Origin: Thalassobaculum litoreum DSM 18839
GTDB lineage: Bacteria > Pseudomonadota > Alphaproteobacteria > Thalassobaculales > Thalassobaculaceae
Direction: 5' to 3'
Length of the DNA stretch: 64,000 bases
NCBI RefSeq assembly: GCF_900102465.1
Contig: NZ_FNBW01000006.1
Coordinates: forward strand, 1 to 64,000
Part shown: positions 9,182-17,766 of the stretch, one piece after another
How the letters are laid out: every line of letters starts with the position of its first letter
Position numbering within the stretch: the first letter of the stretch is position 1
Notes under the pieces: model-generated
Databases searched by the model: none
Seen by the model: only the letters and a program-made list of their open reading frames with translations
Told to the model about the DNA's origin: nothing
Program-made: the position numbers and the translations under genes

Positions 9182-10156
9182 ATGGTAAAAGCCATCCGCA
9201 TGCACGAACAGGGCGGCCCCGAGGTCATGAAGCTCGAGGACGTCGACCTGCCCAAGCCGGACGCCGGCCAGATCCAGATCAAGCACAGCGTCATCGGCCT
9301 GAACTATATCGACACCTATCACCGCTCGGGCCTGTATCCCCTGCCCCTGCCCTCGGGCATCGGCATGGAGGCCTCCGGCACCGTCGAGGCGCTCGGTGAC
9401 GGCGTGACCGATTTCGCGATCGGCGACCGGGTGGCCTACGCCGCCCCGCCGCCGGGATCCTATGCCGAGGCCCGGAACCTGGAAGCGACCAAGGTGGTCA
9501 AGGTGCCGGACTCGGTCGACGACAAGCTCGCCGCCGCGATGATGCTCCAGGGCATGACGGTGCAGTACCTGATCCGGCAGATCTACAAGGTCGGTCCGGG
9601 CGACACGATCCTGATCCATGCCGCCGCCGGCGGTGTCGGCCTGATCCTGTGCCAGTGGGCCAAGCACCTGGGTGCCACGGTCATCGGCACGGTCAGCTCC
9701 GACGAGAAGGCGGCGCTGGCCAAGAAGAACGGCTGCGACCATCCGATCATCTATACCCGCGAGAACTTCGTGGAGCGGGTGATCGAGATCACCGACGGCA
9801 AGAAGGTGCCCGTGGTCTATGACAGCATCGGCAAGGACACCTGGCCGGCCAGCCTGGACTGCATCGCGCCCACCGGCATGATGGTGAGCTTCGGCCAGGC
9901 TTCCGGTCCGATCGCGCCTGTCGATCTCGGCATCTTCGCCGCCAAGGGCTCGCTGAAGTTCACCCGGCCGACCCTGATGACCTACACGGCCACCAAGGAA
10001 CTGCTCGCCGCCTCCGCGGCCGATCTGTTCGACGTGGTCGGCAAAGGCGTGGTCAGCGTTTCGATCAACCAGGAATACGCCCTGGCCGACGCGGTCCAGG
10101 CGCATATCGACCTGGAAGGCCGCAAGACCACCGGATCGACCGTTCTGCTGCCGTAA
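9182..10156 (+). CDS. qor: NADPH:quinone oxidoreductase (zinc-independent MDR family)
   Basis: The protein has 324 residues and is of the quinone oxidoreductase type in the medium-chain dehydrogenase/reductase superfamily. The cofactor-binding turn AAAGGVG is at 147-153. The N-terminal GroES-like fold includes GIGMEASGTVEALG. The zinc ligands of alcohol dehydrogenases are absent, as expected for Qor. It probably reduces quinones or activated alkenals with NADPH. The ATG at 9182 is preceded by AGGGAGGA. Parts of the catalytic assignment are inferred from family; the physiological substrate is unknown. parS site 4 lies 12 bp after the stop. Confidence 0.9.
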   Translation: MVKAIRMHEQGGPEVMKLEDVDLPKPDAGQIQIKHSVIGLNYIDTYHRSGLYPLPLPSGIGMEASGTVEALGDGVTDFAIGDRVAYAAPPPGSYAEARNLEATKVVKVPDSVDDKLAAAMMLQGMTVQYLIRQIYKVGPGDTILIHAAAGGVGLILCQWAKHLGATVIGTVSSDEKAALAKKNGCDHPIIYTRENFVERVIEITDGKKVPVVYDSIGKDTWPASLDCIAPTGMMVSFGQASGPIAPVDLGIFAAKGSLKFTRPTLMTYTATKELLAASAADLFDVVGKGVVSVSINQEYALADAVQAHIDLEGRKTTGSTVLLP

Positions 10157-10167
10157 CAACAGAGCCA

Positions 10168-10183
10168 TGTTTCACGTGAAACA
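10168..10183. other. parS site 4 (perfect, extended palindrome)
   Basis: TGTTTCACGTGAAACA is a perfect parS within a longer palindrome spanning 10165-10186. It is the only one of the four placed downstream of a gene, just after the qor stop. Confidence 0.92.
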
Positions 10184-10338
10184 TGGTGGGACAGGCAGTT
10201 AGCCGGCCCCCTCATACGCCACCGCCATCCTGGCGGTGGCGGTCAGGGGCAAACCCTGCATCCCCTACAATCCGTCTCCACACCCTCTCCGCCTCGGCCC
10301 GCTGGCGGTCTCGCGGCGATCGCGATAGCGTGGCGCCC

Positions 10339-10719
10339 ATGATGACCCGCGACTCCTTCAATGCCTTCTGCGCCTCCCTGCCCGCCACGTTCCAGGTCGT
10401 GCAATGGGGCGGCTCGACGGTGTGGAAGGTCGGCAACGCCGAGCAGAGCAAGGTCTTCACTATCGCCGGATTGAGCAATGGGAGCCAGCCGGGCTACACC
10501 TTCAAGGTCTCGCCCATCGCCTATGAGATGCTGCGCGAGGAACCGGGGCTGCGCCCGGCGCCGTATCTGGCCTCCCGTGGCATGAAATGGATCCAGCAGT
10601 ACGAGGACCCCGGCCTCGGGGAGGCCGACCTGAAGGCCTATCTGGCGGAATCCCACCGGCTGGCGTCCCGCAACCTCACGAAGAAACTGCAGCGCGCGCT
10701 CGGCCTGAATCAGGACTGA
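10339..10719 (+). CDS. MmcQ/YjbR-family protein
   Basis: A 126-residue member of the YjbR (MmcQ) family, small proteins with a CyaY-like or double-wing fold sometimes called DNA-binding. Features typical of the family are the N-terminal MTRDSFNAFCASLPAT, the central VWKVGNAEQSKVF and the C-terminal S-x-x-LA-x-x-L-x-KK-x-Q. The frame is open further upstream, but the doublet ATGATG at 10339 gives the family N-terminus. Biochemical role unknown. A GC-rich hairpin (CCACCGCC/GGCGGTGG, near 10219-10240) lies upstream and may terminate qor. Confidence 0.78.
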   Translation: MMTRDSFNAFCASLPATFQVVQWGGSTVWKVGNAEQSKVFTIAGLSNGSQPGYTFKVSPIAYEMLREEPGLRPAPYLASRGMKWIQQYEDPGLGEADLKAYLAESHRLASRNLTKKLQRALGLNQD

Positions 10720-10722
10720 CCG

Positions 10723-11943
10723 TCAGCCCGCGGCGGCGGAGACCGCCGGCGGGACGGCGTTCGGGTTGACGCCGACCGGCAGCAGCAGCCACATCCGGCC
10801 GCTGGCCGCCATCGCCCCGGCCTTGTCCCCGGCCGCAGCGCCAGAGCCCCAGAAGAAGTCTCCGCGGATCGGACCGCGGATCGCGCCGCCGGTATCCTGG
10901 GCGACCATCAGACGGCGCAGCCCACCATCGTCCCCGTAGTCGATATCGACCCAGATCGGCACGCCGAGCGCATGCTTGGTGCGGTCGACGGCGAGCGAGC
11001 GCTGGGCGGTCAGGGCCACCCCCTGGGCGCCGATCGGGCCGTCGCCGGTCAGCTCGCGGAAGAAGATGTACGAGGGATTGAGGTTCATCACCGCCTGCAT
11101 CTGACCCGGATGGGCCTCCAGCCAAGTGCGGATCGCCTGCATCGACATCTCTTCCTTGGGGACATGCCCCTCGCCGATCAGGTGGCGGCCGATGGGGAAG
11201 TAGATGTGGCCGTTATGCCCGTCATAGCCCACCCGGGTGCGGGTGCCGTCGGGCAGGCGGATCAGGCCGGAGCCCTGGATATGCAGGAAGAAAGCGTCGA
11301 TCGGGTCGGCCAGCCAGAAGATCGGCTGCACCTTACCGTCGAGCGCGCCGGTATCGATCTCGGCCCGGCTGTCGTAAGGCTTGAGCCGGAACCCCTCGAG
11401 CCGACCGGCGATCCGTTCGCCCTTCATGCTCTCGCGGAAATCGCCCAGATCGACCAGCACCAGGTCGCCCGGCCGCGGATAGAGCGGCACGCCATAGGTC
11501 GCGTCCGGTCGCCGCGCCCCGCGCAGCTCCGGCTCGTAATAGCCGGTGAACAGATCGTCCTTCGGAACGGCGTCGGAGGCCCGCCAGACCGTGAACTGCT
11601 CCTCGAACACGGCGCGTGCGGCGGCGGTGTCGCCGGGCGTGAGCCGTTCCATCGCCGCGCAGGCGGCGCGCCAGTCGCCGATGGTGCCGAAACGGGGACC
11701 CGGAGTCAGCGGCTTGGCGTCCTCGCCGCGCAGCATCCGGGAACAGGACCGGCGCATGGCCGGCACCGCGGCGGCCACGTCGTCTTCGGTCCAGCCCGGC
11801 AGGTCGGAGAAGCCGGCACGCGCCAGCAGCAGCGTCCCACCGTCGGCGGTCTCGGGCGGTTGATCGGCCGAGCATGCGGCAAGGACACCCAGCAGCAGCG
11901 AGGCCGCAAGCGCCCGGAGGCGAGGTTTATTCCTCGGGGACAC
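10723..11943 (-). CDS. mltA: Membrane-bound lytic murein transglycosylase A (MltA)
   Basis: MltA cleaves peptidoglycan glycan strands to 1,6-anhydro-muropeptides at the inner face of the outer membrane. The protein has 406 residues. A lipoprotein signal ends in LAAC with the lipidated Cys at 24. The MltA barrel includes DLFTGYYEPELRGAR, and the 3D segment near the C-terminus reads VAQDTGGAIRG with its conserved Asp. The GTG start at 11943 lies inside the end of the upstream tim44-like gene (17-nt overlap), as in other alphaproteobacteria where the two are neighbours. Expression is likely coupled. Confidence 0.93.
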   Translation of the reverse strand: MSPRNKPRLRALAASLLLGVLAACSADQPPETADGGTLLLARAGFSDLPGWTEDDVAAAVPAMRRSCSRMLRGEDAKPLTPGPRFGTIGDWRAACAAMERLTPGDTAAARAVFEEQFTVWRASDAVPKDDLFTGYYEPELRGARRPDATYGVPLYPRPGDLVLVDLGDFRESMKGERIAGRLEGFRLKPYDSRAEIDTGALDGKVQPIFWLADPIDAFFLHIQGSGLIRLPDGTRTRVGYDGHNGHIYFPIGRHLIGEGHVPKEEMSMQAIRTWLEAHPGQMQAVMNLNPSYIFFRELTGDGPIGAQGVALTAQRSLAVDRTKHALGVPIWVDIDYGDDGGLRRLMVAQDTGGAIRGPIRGDFFWGSGAAAGDKAGAMAASGRMWLLLPVGVNPNAVPPAVSAAAG

Positions 11944-12604
11944 GGGCGGCGACCAGCTCCCAATTCGGATCGCTGGACCGGACGTCGCGCTCGAAGGTCC
12001 AGATATCGGTCAGGACTTCGATCTTGTCGGGATCGCCGTCGACCACCGTTCCCGCCGCATCGCGGGTCACCTTGACCTGCTCGGTGACGAATTCGACGGT
12101 CACCCGGGCCTCGTGGCCATCCAGCTCGGCGCCGGTGATCTCGACCGAACGAAAGCTGACGATGGTGGTTTCCTGGGTCTCGTTGGCCTGTTCCCGCTCC
12201 TCGATCGCCTGGACGAACCCGCCATAGAGCGGGCCGGAGATCAGGGATTTGAGGGTGTCGACGTCGCCGGCGGCATAGGCCTGGACGATCATCTCGAACG
12301 CGCCGCGGGCGCCGCCGACGAATTCCTTATCGTCGAAGCTGTCGTCGGCCAGCTTGATGCGCATCAGGCTGGCGGTCAGCGGATCCCGCTCGTCGATGTC
12401 GTCCGGCTCCTTGGCGGCGCGGTCGGGCAGCGGAATGATATTGTCCTGCTCGCTCTCATTGGCGGCCGGCGGAGCGCTGAACGGATCCGGCCGCTGCTTC
12501 TCGTTGCCGGTACGCCGGCCGAGAACGCTGCGCAGCTTTAAGATCAAAAACCCGGCTATCATCGCGTAGAGGATGATTTCGAAGAGTGGAAAACTGGATC
12601 CCAT
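11927..12604 (-). CDS. Tim44/TimA-domain membrane-anchored protein
   Basis: A 225-residue protein with one N-terminal membrane segment (about residues 6-23, FPLFEIILYAMIAGFLILK), a polar linker, and a Tim44-like domain from about residue 95 to the end. Bacterial Tim44-like proteins are ancestors of the mitochondrial import component; their role in bacteria is not settled and is thought to concern the inner membrane. The ATG at 12604 gives the membrane segment at once. It lies upstream of mltA and divergent from fxsA across 187 bp. Confidence 0.88.
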   Translation of the reverse strand: MGSSFPLFEIILYAMIAGFLILKLRSVLGRRTGNEKQRPDPFSAPPAANESEQDNIIPLPDRAAKEPDDIDERDPLTASLMRIKLADDSFDDKEFVGGARGAFEMIVQAYAAGDVDTLKSLISGPLYGGFVQAIEEREQANETQETTIVSFRSVEITGAELDGHEARVTVEFVTEQVKVTRDAAGTVVDGDPDKIEVLTDIWTFERDVRSSDPNWELVAARVPEE

Positions 12605-12791
12605 ACCTGTTGCGCCCTCCGGGTGGACCGAGCCGCACCCGCCCGTTTAGAGTGCCCGCCCCGGACAGCGGTCGCCACGGCGGTCGCGGCGCCGGTGCAT
12701 CCATGAGGATGCGGGCATCGCTTCGACGGCCATCGGGATTGCATCCCGACGCCTCCGGTGTAGATAGGGCCTTGATATCCGAAGGGCAAGC

Positions 12792-13442
12792 ATGGGCTTA
12801 GTCATTCTCCTGATTCTGATCGGCGTGCCGACGGTGGAACTCTGGCTTCTCATCGAAGTCGGCGGTGAAATCGGCGCCGCGGCGACCATCGCGCTCATCA
12901 TTCTGACCGCCGTGCTGGGCACGGTGCTGTTCAGAATTCAGGGTCTCGCCACCCTGGAACGGCTGCGCGGCCATATCGATCGGGGCGAAACGCCGGCCGT
13001 GGAGGCCGTCTCCGGCTTCGGCCTGCTGTTCGCCGGTCTTCTGCTGCTGATCCCGGGTTTCGCGACCGACGCGCTCGGGTTTCTGCTGTTCATCCCGCCC
13101 CTGCGACGCTGGCTGGCCGGGATGATCATCGCCTATCTCGTCGCACGCGGCGGTACGACGGTGTTCGTCAACCTGCGCGGCGGCGGGTTCGGGGGCCGAG
13201 GACCCGGTGGCGGACCCGGTGGCGGGCCCGGTGGCGGACCCGGCGGCGCACCTGGTGGGAGACCTGGCGGCGGACGCGCACCGGGCGGTCGCGGCGACAT
13301 CATCGAGGGCGAGTACGAAGACCTCTCCGACCGCCCGACGCAGGACGAAAGTTCGCCCGACGACACCCAGTCCGACGACACCCCGTCCGGCGAAACCGGA
13401 TCCGACAGCGTCCGGCCGACCCTCGACCGGCCCCGGGACTGA
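12792..13442 (+). CDS. fxsA: FxsA-family membrane protein with Gly/Pro-rich tail
   Basis: FxsA proteins are small inner-membrane proteins; the E. coli member suppresses F-exclusion of phage T7. The 216 residues include hydrophobic segments near 3-20, 28-50 and 76-98 and a LIPGFATDALGFLLFIPPLR stretch characteristic of the family. After about residue 135 comes an unusual low-complexity region of PGGG-type repeats and then an acidic tail (EGEYEDLSDRPTQDES and onward). The ATG is at 12792. It heads a short plus-strand run with the phosphatase gene and secB. Confidence 0.88.
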   Translation: MGLVILLILIGVPTVELWLLIEVGGEIGAAATIALIILTAVLGTVLFRIQGLATLERLRGHIDRGETPAVEAVSGFGLLFAGLLLLIPGFATDALGFLLFIPPLRRWLAGMIIAYLVARGGTTVFVNLRGGGFGGRGPGGGPGGGPGGGPGGAPGGRPGGGRAPGGRGDIIEGEYEDLSDRPTQDESSPDDTQSDDTPSGETGSDSVRPTLDRPRD

Positions 13443-13448
13443 CCGGCC

Positions 13449-14006
13449 ATGTATCTGCTGCGTCACGGAGAGAGCGAGTTCAACGTCCACTTCTCCAAGA
13501 CCCGGGTCGACCCGGGCATCGAGGATCCGGCTCTGACCGAGTCCGGCCGGGTCCAGGCCGCCGCCGCCGCCGACCGGCTTGAGGGACGGCCGATCAGCCG
13601 GGTGGTGGCGAGCCCCTACCGGCGCGCCCTGCAGACTGCGGAGATCGTCGCCGGCCGGCTCGGCCTGCCCATCGAGATCGAGCCACTGGTGCGCGAGCGA
13701 TGCTGGTTCGTCTGCGATATCGGCACCCCGGCCTCCCGTCTGCGTGTCGACTGGCCCGCCATCGCCTTCGGAGATCTGCCGGAGCAGTGGTGGCCGGCCG
13801 GCGGAGAGAACGAGGAGGAGCTCGGGCTGCGCTGCTCCGCGTTCCGCGAGAAGCTGAATGCCGCGGAGCGCTGGGACGACACGGTTTTCGTCACCCATTG
13901 GGCCTTCATCCGCGGCCTGACGGGCATGACGGTGCCGAACGGAACGCTCCTGTCGCTGGACCGGTCGCTGGCCGCCACTATTGTCCACACCTCGCAGTCG
14001 TGTTAG
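13449..14006 (+). CDS. Histidine phosphatase family protein (phosphoglycerate-mutase-like)
   Basis: A 185-residue member of the branch-1 histidine phosphatases. The N-terminal RHGES motif at 5-9 carries the catalytic His; a second His occurs in FVTHWAFIRG near residue 155. SPYRRALQTAE provides the phosphate-binding Arg. The substrate is not predictable. The ATG at 13449 is 6 bp after the fxsA stop, so the pair is likely co-transcribed. Confidence 0.85.
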   Translation: MYLLRHGESEFNVHFSKTRVDPGIEDPALTESGRVQAAAAADRLEGRPISRVVASPYRRALQTAEIVAGRLGLPIEIEPLVRERCWFVCDIGTPASRLRVDWPAIAFGDLPEQWWPAGGENEEELGLRCSAFREKLNAAERWDDTVFVTHWAFIRGLTGMTVPNGTLLSLDRSLAATIVHTSQSC

Positions 14007-14057
14007 CGAAGCCGCAACCATTCTGTCCGCTGGCGGACGCTAGACCCGGGATACCTC

Positions 14058-14552
14058 ATGTCCGACACCCCTCTCGCCACCGAGCCCCAGCCGATGCAGG
14101 CCACGTCGATGCCGCTGCAGATCAACGCGCAGTACATCAAGGACTTCTCCTTCGAGAATCCGCGCGCGCCCTCCAGCCTGCGTCCGCAGAGCTCGCAGCC
14201 GCGGATCGACGTGAATGTCGACGTCCAGGCGTCCAAGGTGTCAAAGGACGACGAACTCTTCGAGGTGGTCCTGAAGATCACCGCCACCGCAAAGGTTGAA
14301 GAGGATCCGCTGTTTCTCGCGGACCTGACCTATGCCGGCCTGTTCAAGCTTCAGGCCATGGACGAGGACTCGCTGCATGCGGTGCTGCTGGTGGAATGCC
14401 CGCGCCTGCTGTTCCCCTTCGCCCGGGCGATCGTGGCCGACGCCACCCGCGACGGCGGCTTCCCGCCGCTGCTGATCCAGCCGGTCGACTTCGCGTCGAT
14501 GTACCGCCAGAGCAAGGAATCCTCGATCGGCGCGCCGGTGGCCTCGGCCTGA
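14058..14552 (+). CDS. secB: Protein-export chaperone SecB
   Basis: SecB keeps precursor proteins unfolded and passes them to SecA. The 164 residues have the normal fold-defining order: PLQINAQYIKDFSFENP at about 19-35, a DVNVDVQASKV strand, and the C-terminal segment GGFPPLLIQPVDFASMY that interacts with SecA. The ATG is at 14058. It converges with dnaQ, and its usual neighbours dnaQ and coaE are present. Confidence 0.95.
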   Translation: MSDTPLATEPQPMQATSMPLQINAQYIKDFSFENPRAPSSLRPQSSQPRIDVNVDVQASKVSKDDELFEVVLKITATAKVEEDPLFLADLTYAGLFKLQAMDEDSLHAVLLVECPRLLFPFARAIVADATRDGGFPPLLIQPVDFASMYRQSKESSIGAPVASA

Positions 14553-14575
14553 CGGGGCCTGACCGGCAGCGCCAC

Positions 14576-15286
14576 TTACTCGGCGGCGCCGCCGCTCCAG
14601 ATCGGGTTCTTGATCCTCTCCAGGAAGGCGGCATGCGCCGCCGCCTCCTCCGCGCTCGGGGCGTGGGGCCGGGGTTCCCGGTAGACCCGCTCGATCTTCT
14701 CGACGGTCTTGGGCGCTCCTCCGGCAGCCGCCCCCCCTTTGCTGTCCTCCGCCGGCGGCGCCATCAGATCCGGCTGACGCCCGCCGATCAGCTCCAGATA
14801 GACCGAGGCCAGCAGATCGGCGTCGATCAGCGCCCCGTGCAGCGACCGGTTCGAGTTGTCGATCTCGAAACGACGGCACAGGGCGTCCAGGCTGACCTGC
14901 GCACCCGGATACTTGCGGCGCGCGAGCGCCACCGTATCCAGGGCGCGGTCCATCGGGATCGGCGCCCGGCCGAGAAGCTGCAGCTCCTTGTTCAGGAACT
15001 TCATGTCGAAGCTGGCGTTGTGGATCACCAGGGTCGCGTCGCCCAGGAACTCCATCACCTCGTCCACCAGGACGCCGAAGGTCGGATGGCCTGAGAGAAA
15101 CTCCGCCGACAGGCCGTGCACCCGGAAGGCTTCCTCCGGCATGTCGCGTTCGGGGTTGAAGTAATGGTGCAGCGTGCGGCCGGTCGGTACGTGGTTGATC
15201 AGCTCCAGGCAGCCGATCTCTACGACCCGGTCCCCTGTCTCGGGGTCCAGGCCCGTCGTCTCCGTATCGAGCACGATTTCCCGCAT
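14576..15286 (-). CDS. dnaQ: DNA polymerase III epsilon subunit (3'-5' proofreading exonuclease)
   Basis: Epsilon proofreads in the replicative core polymerase. The 236 residues contain the DEDDh exonuclease motifs: ExoI DTETTGLD, Exo[13 protein letters not shown], and ExoIII with the catalytic His and Asp in [11 protein letters not shown]. The C-terminal tail (about 170-236) is the alpha-subunit-binding part and is Ala/Pro-rich. The ATG at 15286 gives the family start [10 protein letters not shown]. The first 67 nt overlap the 3' end of coaE in another frame. Confidence 0.95.
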   Translation of the reverse strand: MREIVLDTETTGLDPETGDRVVEIGCLELINHVPTGRTLHHYFNPERDMPEEAFRVHGLSAEFLSGHPTFGVLVDEVMEFLGDATLVIHNASFDMKFLNKELQLLGRAPIPMDRALDTVALARRKYPGAQVSLDALCRRFEIDNSNRSLHGALIDADLLASVYLELIGGRQPDLMAPPAEDSKGGAAAGGAPKTVEKIERVYREPRPHAPSAEEAAAHAAFLERIKNPIWSGGAAE

Positions 15287-15897
15287 GCGATCCTCTTTCC
15301 GTAGGCCGGGTCCCGCCGGAGCCCGGCCACAAGCCGTTTGACCGACCGCATGGTAAAGGCCCGGCCGAGCCCGGTGGGGATCACCCGGTCGGCCCGGCGG
15401 CGCTTCTCCGCGTCCGGCATTTGCTTCGCAAGGATACTTGCCAGGCGCCCGTCCGTCATCCCGGGCCTGGCCAGAACCCGCTGGCGCTGGATGAATCCGG
15501 GCGCGCTGACCACGGCGACCAGGTCGCACAGCCGATGACTGTTGCCCTCCAGGAGCAAGGGCACGTCCAGCACCACGATGGACCGCCGATGCCGGCGCGA
15601 CAGGCTCAGGAAGCGCCGCGTCCGCGCCCCCACCATCGGGTGGACGATCGATTCAAGCCGGCGCAGGGCCGCGGCATCCCCGAACACCCGCGCGCCGAGC
15701 GCGGCCCGGTCGACCGCCCCGTCCCGCACCACGTCGGGAAACGCCGACGCGATGGCGGCCACCGCCTCACCGCCCCGGCGCATCGTCGCATGAACGGCGG
15801 CGTCGGAATCATGCAGCGGAACGCCGAGCCGCCGGAACATGGTCGCCGTCGTGCTCTTGCCCATGCCGATCGAGCCGGTCAGGCCGATGACGATCAT
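15220..15897 (-). CDS. coaE: Dephospho-CoA kinase CoaE
   Basis: CoaE performs the last step of coenzyme A synthesis, phosphorylating the 3'-hydroxyl of dephospho-CoA. The P-loop GSIGMGKS is at 8-15; the CoA-domain segment VPLLLEG and the lid ([12 protein letters not shown]) are present. The ATG at 15897 overlaps the maf stop as ATGA. At 225 residues it is longer than the usual ~200. The last ~22 residues (Arg-rich) are encoded by DNA that also encodes the start of dnaQ, so the tail is probably not conserved. Confidence 0.93.
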   Translation of the reverse strand: MIVIGLTGSIGMGKSTTATMFRRLGVPLHDSDAAVHATMRRGGEAVAAIASAFPDVVRDGAVDRAALGARVFGDAAALRRLESIVHPMVGARTRRFLSLSRRHRRSIVVLDVPLLLEGNSHRLCDLVAVVSAPGFIQRQRVLARPGMTDGRLASILAKQMPDAEKRRRADRVIPTGLGRAFTMRSVKRLVAGLRRDPAYGKRIACGKSCSIRRRRAWTPRQGTGS

Positions 15898-16535
15898 CGC
15901 GCCAGCACACCGTGAGTCCGCAGATACTCGAGCAGCTGGAGCAGCGGCAATCCCAGCACGGTGAAATAGTCGCCCTCGACCCCGGTGAACAGCTGCGCGC
16001 CGAGGCCTTCCAACTGATAGGCGCCGACCGAGGCGAAGACGTCCTCGCCGACGACATCCAGATATTGGTCGATGAACCCGTCGGAGAGCGGGCGCATCCG
16101 CATGGTCACGCTGTCCATCGCGTGCCAGATCCGGCTGCCGGCCCGGGCCACGACCACAGCCGTCACCAGGCGATGGGTCTTGCCGGACAGGGCCTTCAGC
16201 GTGGCCTGGGCATGGTCGCGATCCACCGGCTTCTCGAACCACACGCCGCCGCAATCCAGCATCTGGTCCGAGCCGATGACCAGGGCGTCGGGATGTTTCC
16301 GCGAGATCGCGATGGCCTTCAGTTCGGCTAGGACGGTGGCCACGTCCTCGGTGGTCGCGTTCTCCGCACGCAGGGAGTCCCGCACCGATCCCTCGTCCAC
16401 GCCGGGTACGTCGATCGAGAACGGCACCCCGGCATTGCGCAAGAGCTCGGCACGGAACCGGCTGCCCGAGGCGAGCACCACCGGCACCGATCCGGCGGAC
16501 GCTCCGAGCAGGGTCGGACCCAGCGCCTCAGACAT
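15894..16535 (-). CDS. maf: Maf-family nucleotide pyrophosphatase
   Basis: Maf proteins hydrolyse non-canonical or modified nucleoside triphosphates. The 213 residues start with the phosphate-binding loop LASGSRFRAELL (21-32), a variant of the ASxSPRR motif. They carry the conserved GSDQ (VIGSDQML) and a SVGAYQLEG segment typical of the family. The ATG at 16535 overlaps the ppsR stop by eight bases. The ppsR-maf-coaE-dnaQ order is conserved next to the alphaproteobacterial origin. Confidence 0.92.
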   Translation of the reverse strand: MSEALGPTLLGASAGSVPVVLASGSRFRAELLRNAGVPFSIDVPGVDEGSVRDSLRAENATTEDVATVLAELKAIAISRKHPDALVIGSDQMLDCGGVWFEKPVDRDHAQATLKALSGKTHRLVTAVVVARAGSRIWHAMDSVTMRMRPLSDGFIDQYLDVVGEDVFASVGAYQLEGLGAQLFTGVEGDYFTVLGLPLLQLLEYLRTHGVLAR

Positions 16536-17355
16536 TGCCGGTCTCCCGCGCTTCAAGATGCTGCAGCACCGCCGCGGACGTCTCCTCGATCGATCGACGG
16601 GTGACGTCGATCACCGGCCAGCCGTTCTTCACGAACATGCGGCGGGCTTCCGCCACCTCCTTGCGCACCTGCTCCATCGCCACGTAGTCGGTCTCCTCGC
16701 GCTGCTTGAGCATCAGCACCCGGTTGCGCCGGACCTGGATCAGCCGGGCCGGGTCGGTGGTGAAGGCGACCACCAGCGGCCGCTTCAGATGAAAGATCTC
16801 GTCCGGCGGCGGCACGTCCGGGACGATCGGCACGTTCGCCGTCTTGTAGCCGCGGTTGGCCAGATACAGCGAGGTCGGCGTCTTCGACGTGCGCGACACC
16901 CCGAGGATGACAATATCCGCCTCCTCCAGGTCATGGACCTGCTGGCCGTCGTCATGGGCCAGGGTGAAGTCCATCGCCTCGATGCGGTTGAAATAGGCGG
17001 CGTCCATCTCGTGCTGGCGGCCCGGGCGGGGATGGGATTCCCGCCCCATGTAGTTGGCCAGGGTCATCACGATCGGGTCGAGCACCGGCAGGCACGGTAC
17101 CTCGATCCGCCGGCAGGCCTCCTCCAGCCGCCGGCGCAGGTCCGGATCGACCAGGGTGAACAGCACCGGCCCCGGATTGGCCTCCACCCCGGCGATCACC
17201 TTGTCGAGATAGCTGCCGGTGCGCACCAGCGACCAGACATGCTCCTTCGCCCGCACATCCTCGAACTGCACCAGGCAGGCGCGCGCGATCTGGTGATTGG
17301 TCTCGCCGGTTGCGTCGGACACCAGATGCAGGTGGAGAAGATCGGTCGAACTCAT
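16528..17355 (-). CDS. ppsR: Pyruvate,phosphate dikinase regulatory protein (kinase/pyrophosphorylase, DUF299)
   Basis: This bifunctional ADP-dependent kinase and Pi-dependent pyrophosphorylase switches PPDK or PEP synthase off and on by threonine phosphorylation. The 275 residues start MSSTDLLHLHLVSDATGET, and the P-loop GVSRTSKT is at 152-159. Upstream in-frame codons exist, but the ATG at 17355 gives the family N-terminus. The gene diverges from hemE across the candidate origin. In Caulobacter a homologue is the first gene beside the origin. The symbol follows family usage. Confidence 0.92.
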   Translation of the reverse strand: MSSTDLLHLHLVSDATGETNHQIARACLVQFEDVRAKEHVWSLVRTGSYLDKVIAGVEANPGPVLFTLVDPDLRRRLEEACRRIEVPCLPVLDPIVMTLANYMGRESHPRPGRQHEMDAAYFNRIEAMDFTLAHDDGQQVHDLEEADIVILGVSRTSKTPTSLYLANRGYKTANVPIVPDVPPPDEIFHLKRPLVVAFTTDPARLIQVRRNRVLMLKQREETDYVAMEQVRKEVAEARRMFVKNGWPVIDVTRRSIEETSAAVLQHLEARETGNV

Positions 17356-17766
17356 CCACCGACACCCTGGGGAGAACTGCCGCGAGCAGGGGGATAAGTC
17401 GGGCCGAAACCGACGGCGTCGAAATTGCTCAAGGATCACCTCGATTCACTGCCCCCGCTTGTCCGGGGGTGGACAAGTTTATCGGGGCGACGGGACAACG
17501 TCACCGTCCGCACACTTGACCAGACTGTCCCCGTTATCCCCATGATTCAATTCCGCCGTCATGGCCAGGGCAGCCGCGGCACAGCGCGGGCCTGTCACCG
17601 GATCGCTCCCCATGGGCCGAAGCGGAATCACGTCGCCGACAAGTCTGTGGATGAGCGGTGGACCGGATTTGATCCCCAGGTTTCCACCCCCCAACCACTT
17701 CAACTCCCTATCTTTTAAAAAGAGTAATGAGGTAGAGAAGTTGTGCAGAACGTGAGGGAGCGAAGC
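17356..17766. other. Candidate chromosomal replication origin (oriC) between ppsR and hemE
   Basis: This 411-bp gene-free gap separates divergent ppsR and hemE, the pair that flanks the Caulobacter origin. DnaA-box-like 9-mers with one mismatch to TTATCCACA occur at 17534-17542 (TTATCCCCA) and 17646-17654 (TGTGGATGA, reverse); a weaker one is at 17389-17397 (GGGGGATAA). An AT-rich tract (CTATCTTTTAAAAAGAGTAA) lies near 17709-17728 beside hemE. GANTC sites occur at 17443, 17544 and 17625. It must also hold the hemE and ppsR promoters. The position is the stronger argument; the boxes are few and imperfect. Confidence 0.6.
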
